A DNA stretch of 14,969 nucleotides, from positions 3,844 to 18,812 of the forward strand of contig FR886222.1 in NCBI GenBank assembly GCA_000436475.1, read 5' to 3'. Positions 7,809-14,936 of the stretch are shown in pieces. The notes beneath the pieces were generated by a model that was not told the origin of the DNA, searched no databases, and saw only the letters and a list, made by a program, of their open reading frames with translations. Source of the DNA: Eubacterium sp. CAG:248 (lineage in GTDB: Bacteria; Bacillota; Clostridia; Lachnospirales; Lachnospiraceae). The translations under genes were made by a program, and so were the position numbers. Numbering within the stretch: the first letter of the stretch is position 1; each line of letters opens with the position of its first letter.

Positions 7809-7981
7809 TTTATATAAATACATTGCCGTTCAGAGCTTGGAACTTATTTGTTATACAAGCCCTGGGCGGTATTTTGTTATATGATGTAAAAAACAGCTAT
7901 ATCTGCAGCTATACATATCATCATAAGGATTATTTTCTGAAAAAGGAACCATTTATCAATATACAGAAAGGTTGTACAGCT

Positions 7982-8641
7982 ATGGAGAAATCATTAAACG
8001 AAGAAACATATGAAAAATTAAAATACGATATAATGAATTTTAAGCTGCTTCCGGGAGATTCCATAAGTGCCCAGAAGATTGCTTTAAGATATGATGTATC
8101 AAGAACACCTGCAAGAGAGGCAATAGTTAATCTTGAAAAAGAGGGACTTTTAAAAATCATACCACAGTCTGGAACATATGTAGCCTGTATTAACTGTAAG
8201 CGTTCGGAGCAGGAATGGTTTGTCAGAAAAAGTCTTGAGATTGGAATGGTGGATGCAATATTTGAAAATGCCAGCGATGATATGCTTGATAAGATGACAC
8301 AGCTTAATAACCGTCTTATTAACTATAAAGAAGAAGTGGAAAATATTCCAAGAATAGAGATAGATAATGAATTTCATAAGTTGATATACGAATGTTCCGG
8401 TGAAAAGCTTGCCATGAATATAATCCAGACACAGATGAGCCATTATAACAGGATAAGGTATCTTGCGGAATTAAATAAAAGCATAAGCGCAAAGACCAAT
8501 GATGAACATGAAATGCTTATAGAAGCAATAAAAAATAAAGATAAGAGAATGTATCTTCGTGTTATAAAGGCACATATAAGCAGAATATTTAATGAGCTTG
8601 ATAAGCTTAAGGGAATATATCCAGAATATTTTGAAAAAAAC
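7982..8641 (+). CDS. GntR-family (FadR/FCD) transcriptional regulator, candidate uxu/uid repressor
   Basis: This 220-residue regulator has an N-terminal GntR winged helix (about residues 8-70, with SAQKIALRYDVSRTPAREAI and the wing PQSGTYV) and a C-terminal all-helical FCD domain. The FCD metal/ligand pocket looks complete: D128-x3-H132, H176 and H198. This subfamily includes ExuR and UxuR, which sense hexuronates or pathway intermediates. The frame extends upstream to a TTG at 7823, but those residues do not resemble the family. The ATG at 7982 starts directly before the winged helix, with a GAAAGG about 10 bases upstream, so I use 7982. It stands 173 bp behind uxuB, either as third gene of the operon or with a weak promoter of its own that I cannot define. 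It is the best candidate for binding the T(R)ACATGT(Y)A sites. The stop codon TGA is at 8642-8644. Confidence 0.9.
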
Positions 8642-8654
8642 TGACGTAATATAT

Positions 8655-8697
8655 TATGATGTGAGTGTCAAAAGTGAATTTTGCCACTTACATCATA
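8655..8697. terminator. Long hairpin between the two convergent regulator genes
   Basis: TATGATGTGAGTG (8655-8667) pairs with CACTTACATCATA (8685-8697) with one G.U pair, and an inner CAAAA/TTTTG stem (8669-8673 with 8679-8683) continues it around the loop GTGAA. It lies between the stop of the GntR gene and the stop of the converging AraC-type gene, so a bidirectional terminator is likely, though neither strand has a clear T-run. The arm sequence recurs near 13761 and 13964. Confidence 0.6.
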
Positions 8698-8730
8698 TTA
8701 TCCTTACGGCAGTCTTTTTTGATTTATAGC

Positions 8731-9951
8731 TTATTTGTGTTGTATCATTTCGCGGTATTGCGTAGGAGTCATGTTTTTAAGCTTTTTAAAAAGCTTGGTA
8801 AAGTAGTTCACATCGTTGATGCCACATTGTGCGGCAACATCCTGGATAGCTGACTGTGTTGTGTTGAGCAGATATATTGCATGCTCGATTCTTTTATTGT
8901 TTACGAAGTTTGTCAGAGTTACTCCCGTTTCTTTTTTAAAGAGCGTTGATAAATAACTGCTGTTTAACATAAACTCTTCTGATAAAGCGTTAAGGCTTAA
9001 ATCAGCTGTGAGATTAAAGGATATATAGTTGATTATATTCTGTATAGGCTTGCTATATGCCCGTAATGAGTATGACTGGACAAGAAGACAATATTTTCTT
9101 GTCATTTCATTTTCTAATACTTCAAGCTGTGCGATTGATGTGCAGTCTTCAATTTTAATTGCAAATTTGCGCGATATTTCATCCAGATGTACTGGATGTA
9201 TATATGCAGTCTGTGCAGCTTTACGGCAGATTGTATTTAGTATGATCATAAAGTTCTTTCTGTCACGAATAGAGTCAGATAAGCGTGGCTTTATATTAGC
9301 AGAGTTAAGATGTTCCATACTTTCAATTGACCTGTAATCTCCATGTGCTATACATTCCATAAGAAATGCTTCATTTTTATAGTGGGATTCCAGAACTTCG
9401 ATAGATTTTTTTGTAGGCTCAGGTGCCTCTTCTTTATACATATATTGTGTTGAATTTTTATTAAGTATATGTTTTTTTTCAATAGTATAATTATTACCCC
9501 AAAGCTTGCTGCAAAGACAGCTTATAATAGCTGTAATACAGCGTTCATCAGCAAATACTGGAAGAGCAGAGTAGTACAGCTGCATAAATTCATTATACTG
9601 CACAGGAACTGAATTGTAAGAACATAAGTCATGTATTCTCTGGTTAGTGTATCGTTCATATGAAAATGGGCCTGCTATGAATACTCTTGTGCTGTCCGGA
9701 AGCTTAATATGTATATATTCACATGAAAAGCTGTCATGTATAAATAATGCAGTATTATCCCTGTTATAGGAGCTGATGAACTGGCTGAAGTTTTCTTGAT
9801 TATTCATATTAGCATTCTGGGTGAAAATGTTATTTCTAAGTCCACCATCAATTTGATTATCCCATATGTAAGGAGTGTCAATAATGTAGGATGGAATTTT
9901 TATTTGTGATAAAAGCTCAATTGTATAATCTAAATATATTTTATATTCCAT
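8731..9951 (-). CDS. AraC-family transcriptional regulator
   Basis: This 406-residue regulator ends in a two-motif AraC/XylS DNA-binding domain (about residues 303-405). The first helix-turn-helix covers LSLNALSEEFMLNSSYLSTLFKK (split here only by family knowledge), and the second lies in IQDVAAQCGINDVNYFTKLFKK, followed by the usual MTPTQYRE end. The first 200 residues form a soluble sensor part with no membrane segment; I cannot assign its ligand, though it resembles the PAS/PocR-like inputs of other clostridial AraC proteins. It is divergent from the symporter-uidA pair across a 507-bp gap and convergent with the GntR gene, so a role as glucuronide-responsive activator of the symporter-uidA operon is a good inference. 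GGGGG (plus-strand CCCCC at 9958-9962) lies 6 bases before its ATG. Confidence 0.9.
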   Translation of the reverse strand: MEYKIYLDYTIELLSQIKIPSYIIDTPYIWDNQIDGGLRNNIFTQNANMNNQENFSQFISSYNRDNTALFIHDSFSCEYIHIKLPDSTRVFIAGPFSYERYTNQRIHDLCSYNSVPVQYNEFMQLYYSALPVFADERCITAIISCLCSKLWGNNYTIEKKHILNKNSTQYMYKEEAPEPTKKSIEVLESHYKNEAFLMECIAHGDYRSIESMEHLNSANIKPRLSDSIRDRKNFMIILNTICRKAAQTAYIHPVHLDEISRKFAIKIEDCTSIAQLEVLENEMTRKYCLLVQSYSLRAYSKPIQNIINYISFNLTADLSLNALSEEFMLNSSYLSTLFKKETGVTLTNFVNNKRIEHAIYLLNTTQSAIQDVAAQCGINDVNYFTKLFKKLKNMTPTQYREMIQHK

Positions 9952-10154
9952 ATATATCCCCCAAAACTATGTATTTGCGTTGTTTAAGGATTGCGTGAAT
10001 TGTATAGCAATGTAGCAATCCTAATACATCATATTATAGCATAAGTTGTATAAAATATTATCTAATAATTATTATTTGTAAAATAATTTTTTGAATTATG
10101 ATATGTGCGTGAAACATAAATTTAATGTCTGTAACAATTATAAAATAAAAAAAA

Positions 10155-10211
10155 CTAACATGTCACAAACGCAATACTAACATGTCAATATAGACACAAC
10201 TGACATGTTAG
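10155..10211. promoter_or_regulatory. Array of three operator sites upstream of the symporter
   Basis: Two direct copies of CTAACATGTCA (10155-10165 and 10177-10187) are followed by one inverted copy, TGACATGTTAG (10201-10211). Their centres lie 22 and 23 bp apart, about two helical turns, so bound proteins would face the same side. The same motif covers the uxuA promoter. The last copy overlaps the -35 box of the symporter promoter; the first two could also influence the divergent AraC-type gene. Confidence 0.65.
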
Positions 10212-10228
10212 TATAATTTAAATATAAA
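10200..10228 (+). promoter_or_regulatory. Promoter of the symporter-uidA operon
   Basis: CTGACA (10200-10205) and TATAAA (10223-10228) are 17 bp apart, and the -35 box is part of the operator copy at 10201-10211, the same arrangement as at uxuA. A second possible -10, TATAAT at 10212-10217, would need a TAGACA (10191-10196) only 15 bp away and is less likely. Confidence 0.6.
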
Positions 10229-10365
10229 AGGGTATAATTTTTAGTATAAAAATTGCAAGGGTAAAAATTGTACGATAAATACTAAATATAGTAATAACAG
10301 AAAATGTATAAAAAAGTTATTATAAGACCATAGAAAACAAGCACACAAAGGGGTGCAAACAAATA

Positions 10366-10384
10366 TTTAAAGACGGTCTTTAAA
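10366..10384. repeat. 19-bp perfect palindrome in the symporter leader
   Basis: TTTAAAGAC-G-GTCTTTAAA has 9-bp arms around one central base and lies 75 bp before the symporter start codon, inside the presumed untranslated leader. An AAGACC at 10324-10329 could alternatively pair with the right arm GGTCTT (10375-10380). It may be an operator for a second regulator or an RNA element; the sequence alone does not decide. Confidence 0.55.
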
Positions 10385-10458
10385 AGAATTCAACGCAAAA
10401 ATATAAGGTGTACATATTGCATATAAGAATGTGTATGTACAGAAATGGAGGATGTGTA

Positions 10459-11850
10459 ATGAATGATACTAATGGAAAGGTAAAGCCTTTCGGTATAAAA
10501 GATAAGCTGGGCTATATGTTTGGTGATTTTGGTAATGATTTTACATTTTTGTTATCAGCAATGTTTTTACTTAAATTCTACACAGACGTTATGGGTGTTT
10601 CAGCAGCACTTGTAGGACTTATGATGATGGCAGCAAGATTCGTTGATGCGATAACAGATGTAACTATGGGACAGATAGTTGATAGAAGCAGACCTGGTAA
10701 GAAAGGTAAGTTCGCTCCTTGGATAAGACGTATGTGTGGTCCTGTTGCAGTTGCTTCATTTCTGATGTATGCAACATATTTCAAGGGAATGCCAATGGGC
10801 TTTAAGATATTCTGGATGTTCTTCACATATCTTCTCTGGGGAAGCGTATGTTACACAGGAGTTAATATTCCTTATGGTTCAATGGCATCTGCAATATCAG
10901 ATAACCCAACAGACAGAACATCACTTTCTAACTGGAGAACAATTGGTGCAACACTTGCACAGACAGCTATTGGTGTTATATTACCACTTGTAGTATATTA
11001 TACAGATGCAGCCGGTAATTCAGTATTATCTGGCGAAAAGATGATGATTGGAGCATTAATCTGTTCAATAGGTGCAGTTATATGCTATATGCTCTGCTAT
11101 CATATGACAACAGAAAGAGTTAAGGTAGAACAGAATACACAGAAGTTCTCATTCAAGGAACTCATTAAGCAGCTTGTTCATAATAAGTCATTAATAGGAA
11201 TTATTGTATGTGCATTAGTATTCTTACTTGCACAGTTATCATTAAGCAACATGAATGCTTATGTATATCCTAATTACTTTGGTAACATAAAGGCTATGTC
11301 TATTGCAAGTCTTGCAGGAACAGTTGTTATACTTGCACTTTCAACCTTTATAGTAAAGCTTGCTTCAAAGATAGGTAAAAAAGAATTATCAATGATAGGA
11401 TGCTTTATAAGTGCAGCTTCTTTCATACTATTATTCATAATTCATACACACAATGTATGGGTATGGGTAGGATTAATAATCGTAGCTACAATAGGAACTT
11501 CAATGTTCAATATGGTAATATGGGCTATGATCACAGATGTAATTGACGAGTCAGAGGTTCAGACAGGAGTCCGTCAGGACGGAACAATTTATTCAGTATA
11601 TTCATTTGCAAGAAAGCTTGGACAGGCTTGTTCATCAGGTTTATCAGGAGTGCTTCTTTCAATAATAGGATATACTTCATTAACAGCCTTTGATCCAAAG
11701 GTAGTAGACGGAATATATAACATTACCTGCCTTGTTCCAGCAGGAGGAATGATATTACTTTTACTTGCTTTACGGTTCTTATATCCTCTTAATAAGAAGA
11801 GAGTTGAAGAGAATGCAGAGAAACTTAGAATTAAGAGAAATGAAAAATAA
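10459..11850 (+). CDS. GPH-family sugar:cation symporter, probable glucuronide transporter
   Basis: This is a 463-residue integral membrane protein with about 12 hydrophobic segments, of the glycoside-pentoside-hexuronide:cation symporter family (MelB, UidB). The N-terminal signature is clear: GYMFGDFGNDFTF, then RFVDAITDVTMGQIVDRS with Asp63 and Asp67, the four-residue spacing of the cation-binding aspartates of MelB, then GKFAPWI. The gene is followed after 42 bp by beta-glucuronidase with no terminator between them, so glucuronide uptake is the likely role; free glucuronate or other glycosides cannot be excluded. The frame extends to a GTG at 10408, but GGAGG at 10447-10451 lies 7 bases before the ATG at 10459, and homologues start near here. 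The C-terminus is basic and cytosolic, as usual. Confidence 0.9.
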   Translation: MNDTNGKVKPFGIKDKLGYMFGDFGNDFTFLLSAMFLLKFYTDVMGVSAALVGLMMMAARFVDAITDVTMGQIVDRSRPGKKGKFAPWIRRMCGPVAVASFLMYATYFKGMPMGFKIFWMFFTYLLWGSVCYTGVNIPYGSMASAISDNPTDRTSLSNWRTIGATLAQTAIGVILPLVVYYTDAAGNSVLSGEKMMIGALICSIGAVICYMLCYHMTTERVKVEQNTQKFSFKELIKQLVHNKSLIGIIVCALVFLLAQLSLSNMNAYVYPNYFGNIKAMSIASLAGTVVILALSTFIVKLASKIGKKELSMIGCFISAASFILLFIIHTHNVWVWVGLIIVATIGTSMFNMVIWAMITDVIDESEVQTGVRQDGTIYSVYSFARKLGQACSSGLSGVLLSIIGYTSLTAFDPKVVDGIYNITCLVPAGGMILLLLALRFLYPLNKKRVEENAEKLRIKRNEK

Positions 11851-11892
11851 AATTATTATACAAAATTATTAAAATCACAGGAGGAATCAATT

Positions 11893-13725
11893 ATGTTATA
11901 TCCAATTTTAACAGAATCAAGATTATTAAGTGACTTAAGCGGAGTATGGGATTTTAAGTTAGACAATGGCAAAGGCTTTGATGAGAAATGGTATGAAGCA
12001 CCATTAAAGGATGCAGATACTATGCCAGTTCCAGCTTCATACAACGATTTAAAGGAAGGAGCTGATTTCAGGGATCATTATGGATGGGTATTCTATCAGA
12101 GAAAAATTTCAGTTCCATCATATGTAAAGAGTCAGAGAATTGTATTAAGATGTGCAGCAGTAACACATTATGCAAAGATTTATCTTAATGGTAATTTAAT
12201 ATGTGAGCATAAGGGTGGCTTCCTTCCATTTGAGGTTGAGTTAAATGATGTATTAGAGGATGGTGATAATCTTCTTACAATAGCAGTTAATAATGTTATT
12301 GATTATACAACTCTTCCAGTTGGTGGTAAGGCTAATATGATGAGCGGTCTGATGGGCGGAATGGGTGCAGGAGCATCTGAAAAGCCTCAGAATAATCCTA
12401 ACTTTGACTTCTTTAACTACTGCGGTATCACAAGACCAGTTAAGATATACACAACACCAAAGACTTATATTAATGATATTACTGTAACATCAGATATTGA
12501 CTTTGGAAAGGAAACACCATCAGCAGTACTTAACTATGCTGTTGATATTGAGGGTGTGGATAAGGATAGCACAGCTTGTAAGGTTGAGGTGTTTGATGCT
12601 GAGGGTAACAAGGTTGCAGAGGCAGCAGGAACACAGGGAAAGATTGAACTTGAGAATGTAAAGCTTTGGCAGCCATTAAATTCTTATCTTTACCAGATAA
12701 AGGTTACAGCAGGAGAAGATGTATATACTCTTCCATATGGTGTAAGAAGCGTAAGAGTAGATGGAGTTAAGTTCCTTATTAATGAAAAACCATTCTACTT
12801 TAAGGGCTATGGAAAGCACGAGGATACATTCCCTAATGGACGAGGAATTAATCTTCCTATGAACACAAAGGATATATCTATTATGAAGTGGCAGCATGCT
12901 AACAGCTTCAGAACGAGCCATTATCCATATAGTGAAGAGATGATGAGATTATGTGACGAGGAAGGTATCGTTGTTATTGATGAAACAACAGCAGTAGGTG
13001 TTAATCTTCAGTTTGGCGGCGGTGCTAACTTTGGTGGAGAAAGAATCGGTACATTTGATAAAGAACACGGAGTTCAGACACAGGAGCATCATAAGGATGT
13101 TATAAGAGACCTTATTTCAAGAGATAAGAACCATGCATGTGTTGTTATGTGGAGCATTGCCAATGAGCCTGACTCAGCAGCAGAGGGAGCATATGATTAC
13201 TTTAAACCATTGTTTGACCTTGCAAAGGAAATCGATCCACAGAAACGTCCTTGCACATTAGTAAGTGTTCAGGGAACAACTGCTGATACTGATTGTTCTT
13301 CTAAATTAAGCGATGTTATATGCCTTAACCGTTATTATGGCTGGTATTTTGGTGGACCAGACCTTGAAATCTCTGAAAAAGGACTCCGCAAGGAGCTTTC
13401 AGACTGGGGCAAGCTTGGAAAACCAGTAGTGTTTACAGAATATGGTGCAGATACTGTCAGCGGACTTCACGATACAACATCTGTTATGTATACAGAGGAA
13501 TATCAGGTTGAGTATTATGAGATGAACAATAAGGTATTTGATGAATTCGAATTCGTAGTTGGTGAGCAGGCATGGAACTTTGCAGATTTTGCTACAAGCC
13601 AGAGCTTACTCAGAGTACAGGGTAACAAGAAGGGCTTATTCACAAGGGATAGAAAGCCTAAGATGGTAGCACACTACTTCCGTAACAGATGGAGTGAAAT
13701 TCCAGAATTCGGTTACAAGAAATAA
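11893..13725 (+). CDS. uidA: Beta-glucuronidase, glycoside hydrolase family 2
   Basis: UidA releases glucuronic acid from glucuronides by a retaining mechanism. The 610-residue protein has the GH2 order: jelly-roll sugar-binding domain (to about 190), immunoglobulin-like domain (about 190-285) and TIM barrel. The acid/base is Glu425 in WSIANEP and the nucleophile is Glu516 in FTEYG. The N-x-K motif that distinguishes glucuronidases from galactosidases is present (Asn578, Lys580), as are Asp172 in DFFNYCG and the LNRYYGWY segment. A loop at about 369-392 corresponds to the active-site loop of E. coli GUS, so it should belong to the Loop 1 class that handles small substrates. Residues about 144-171 form a Met/Gly-rich insertion longer than in E. 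coli. No signal peptide, so cytosolic, matching the co-transcribed symporter. AGGAGG at 11879-11884 precedes the ATG. Confidence 0.96.
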   Translation: MLYPILTESRLLSDLSGVWDFKLDNGKGFDEKWYEAPLKDADTMPVPASYNDLKEGADFRDHYGWVFYQRKISVPSYVKSQRIVLRCAAVTHYAKIYLNGNLICEHKGGFLPFEVELNDVLEDGDNLLTIAVNNVIDYTTLPVGGKANMMSGLMGGMGAGASEKPQNNPNFDFFNYCGITRPVKIYTTPKTYINDITVTSDIDFGKETPSAVLNYAVDIEGVDKDSTACKVEVFDAEGNKVAEAAGTQGKIELENVKLWQPLNSYLYQIKVTAGEDVYTLPYGVRSVRVDGVKFLINEKPFYFKGYGKHEDTFPNGRGINLPMNTKDISIMKWQHANSFRTSHYPYSEEMMRLCDEEGIVVIDETTAVGVNLQFGGGANFGGERIGTFDKEHGVQTQEHHKDVIRDLISRDKNHACVVMWSIANEPDSAAEGAYDYFKPLFDLAKEIDPQKRPCTLVSVQGTTADTDCSSKLSDVICLNRYYGWYFGGPDLEISEKGLRKELSDWGKLGKPVVFTEYGADTVSGLHDTTSVMYTEEYQVEYYEMNNKVFDEFEFVVGEQAWNFADFATSQSLLRVQGNKKGLFTRDRKPKMVAHYFRNRWSEIPEFGYKK

Positions 13726-13727
13726 GC

Positions 13728-13789
13728 TTGTATAGGCAGAATACATTTGTGCCTGTATAATATGATGTAAGTGTGATACTCACATCATA
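13728..13789 (+). terminator. Two adjacent hairpins behind uidA, probable operon end
   Basis: The first stem (13728-13738 with 13750-13760) has 11 bp including two G.U pairs. It is followed without a gap by a second stem of the ATGATGTRAG type (13761-13773 with 13777-13789, one A.C mismatch). The T-run expected for a canonical terminator is absent, so termination is a plausible but unproven role. Confidence 0.45.
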
Positions 13790-13846
13790 AAATAAAACAA
13801 ACATACTAAGTGATTAGTATAAAAACTTTCCAATATTATAGTAACA

Positions 13847-13889
13847 ACAAACAGGAGATATGCGGGATGACTGCATATCTCCTGTTTGT
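13847..13889. terminator. Perfect 17-bp hairpin without T-run
   Basis: Arms 13847-13863 and 13873-13889 match exactly around a 9-nt loop. The stem is very stable, but only TTTGTG-type sequence follows. It may end uidA transcripts, act as an RNA end-protecting stem, or be a dispersed palindrome. Confidence 0.55.
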
Positions 13890-13929
13890 GTATACAATGA
13901 ATATATAAGATATATATAATGAGCAATAG

Positions 13930-13965
13930 TAATAATTGTAATTAGAGCAATTATTATGTTAAAAT
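13930..13965 (+). promoter_or_regulatory. Promoter of the epimerase gene with 9-bp-arm inverted repeat
   Basis: TTGTAA (13936-13941) and TAAAAT (13960-13965) are 18 bp apart, with TG-T before the -10 (extended -10). TAATAATTG (13930-13938) and CAATTATTA (13948-13956) form a perfect inverted repeat with a 9-bp spacer covering the -35 and spacer. This differs from the T(R)ACATGT(Y)A motif, so the gene may belong to another regulon. Confidence 0.5.
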
Positions 13966-14003
13966 GATGTAAGAGTCAGGATACATTCTGATTCTTTTAT
14001 CAT
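13964..14003. repeat. Hairpin of the ATGATGTRAG type in the epimerase leader
   Basis: Arms 13964-13979 and 13988-14003 pair over 16 positions with two G.U pairs and one mismatch around an 8-nt loop. The left arm starts ATGATGTAAG like the hairpins at 8655 and 13761. It lies at the start of the transcript predicted from 13960, about 40 bases before the start codon. Confidence 0.5.
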
Positions 14004-14044
14004 AATAGTATTTTGATTAAAATTTAGTGAGAGGGTAACAGAGT

Positions 14045-14908
14045 ATGCAGTATAAACTTTATAATGACGATTTTGATATAATAATTGATTCAAAAGGATG
14101 TGAGATAATATCTGTAGTAAGAAAGCAGGATTCAAAGCAGTATATATGGAACGGCAATCCGGATGCATGGAAAAGACATACACCAGTTCTTTTTCCACTT
14201 GTAGGAAGATATAAGAATGATACTTCTGTATATAAAGGAAAAGAGTATCATATGACACAGCATGGCTTTGCAAGAGATTCTGAATTCACATTGGTTCATA
14301 AGGAAGATAATGTGATAATAATGAGTCTGACATCAAGTGAAGCAACAAAGCAAAAGTATCCTTTTGATTTTGAACTGATGATAACTCATAGACTTAGTGG
14401 AAATAATATAAGCACAATATGGGAAGTAAAGAATACTGGTGATGATGTTATGTATTTTAGTATAGGTGGACATCCGGCATTTGTATGTGGTGATAATGCT
14501 ATAGGAGCACAGTTAAGGTTTGATACTGAGAATGATAATGTGGCTTATAAGCTGTTATCAGAGGATGGACTTCTTATGCCAGAGGAACATTATCTTACGC
14601 TTGTAAACAACAATGTTACAATCACAAAGGAGTTTTTTGATAAAGATGCTCTCATTGTTGAAAACAGTGGGATTAAGAAGGTAAGCTTAAGTAAGGATTG
14701 TGAACCAGTTGTAGAAGTTATGTTTAATGCTCCTGTTTTCGGACTATGGTCAGCAGCAGGAAAAGGAGTACCTTTCGTGTGTATAGAACCATGGTACGGA
14801 AGAACAGATGCCATAGATTCAGACGGCAGTCTTGATGCCAGAGAATGGGGCAACGAGCTGGCAGGAGGTGAAACATTTACAGGGAGATATAGATGTAAGT
14901 TTCTATAA
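14045..14908 (+). CDS. Aldose 1-epimerase family protein (LacX/GalM-like mutarotase)
   Basis: This 287-residue cytosolic protein is a galactose mutarotase-like beta-sandwich enzyme of the short LacX/YihR type. Active-site residues are visible: Arg55 in PLVGRYKN, His73 in QHGFARD, His143 in GGHPAF and Glu248 in CIEPWYGRTD, corresponding to the arginine, two histidines and catalytic glutamate of aldose 1-epimerases. Members interconvert alpha and beta anomers of free sugars. Behind beta-glucuronidase, which releases the beta anomer, a glucuronate mutarotase role is attractive, but the gene has its own promoter 319 bp away and broader sugar specificity is equally possible. GAGGG at 14031-14035 lies 9 bases before the ATG. 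No truncation is apparent. Confidence 0.87.
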   Translation: MQYKLYNDDFDIIIDSKGCEIISVVRKQDSKQYIWNGNPDAWKRHTPVLFPLVGRYKNDTSVYKGKEYHMTQHGFARDSEFTLVHKEDNVIIMSLTSSEATKQKYPFDFELMITHRLSGNNISTIWEVKNTGDDVMYFSIGGHPAFVCGDNAIGAQLRFDTENDNVAYKLLSEDGLLMPEEHYLTLVNNNVTITKEFFDKDALIVENSGIKKVSLSKDCEPVVEVMFNAPVFGLWSAAGKGVPFVCIEPWYGRTDAIDSDGSLDAREWGNELAGGETFTGRYRCKFL

Positions 14909-14919
14909 TGTATCTTTAA

Positions 14920-14936
14920 CGCATTAAGAAAATGCG
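14920..14936 (+). terminator. Small hairpin after the epimerase gene
   Basis: CGCATT-AAGAA-AATGCG forms a 6-bp perfect stem 12 bases behind the stop codon. What follows is only partly T-rich, so termination is weakly supported. Confidence 0.3.

Larger units (their letters stand above)
9952..10458. other. Intergenic control region between AraC-type gene and symporter
   Basis: I see no gene in this 507-bp, very AT-rich stretch. It holds the unmapped promoter of the minus-strand AraC-type gene, three T(R)ACATGT(Y)A motif copies (10155-10165, 10177-10187, 10201-10211), the symporter promoter (10200-10228) and a leader of roughly 225 nt with a 19-bp palindrome (10366-10384). No recognised riboswitch class is apparent. 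Confidence 0.7.
13726..14044. other. Intergenic region with serial hairpins between uidA and the epimerase gene
   Basis: No gene is seen in these 319 bp. From left to right it holds an 11-bp imperfect hairpin (13728-13738 with 13750-13760), a TATGATGT-armed hairpin (13761-13789), a perfect 17-bp hairpin (13847-13889), the epimerase promoter with an inverted repeat (13930-13965) and a further hairpin (13964-14003). Confidence 0.7.

Noticed and set aside
7823..7981. 53-residue N-terminal extension of the GntR regulator from a TTG
   Set aside because: The extension resembles no GntR N-terminus; the domain begins right after the ATG at 7982, which has a purine-rich site upstream.
8665..8853. Plus-strand 62-codon frame between and over the regulator genes
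   Set aside because: It starts in the hairpin and runs antisense to the AraC-type DNA-binding domain; typical shadow frame.
9960..10200. Catabolite-responsive element (cre) for CcpA
   Set aside because: Only partial matches around ACAAACGCAA and TTTGCGTTG were seen; none fits the full palindromic consensus.
10408..10458. GTG start of the symporter
   Set aside because: GGAGG 7 bases before the ATG at 10459 and the normal N-terminus of GPH symporters support the later start.
10229..10458. Riboswitch in the symporter leader
   Set aside because: The leader is long and has a small GCAC/GTGC stem and a palindrome, but no conserved core of a known riboswitch class is recognisable.
13860..13919. 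Small ORF starting inside the perfect hairpin, behind AGGAG
   Set aside because: The AGGAG is only 2 bases from the ATG and is part of the stem; the 19-codon product has no recognisable features.
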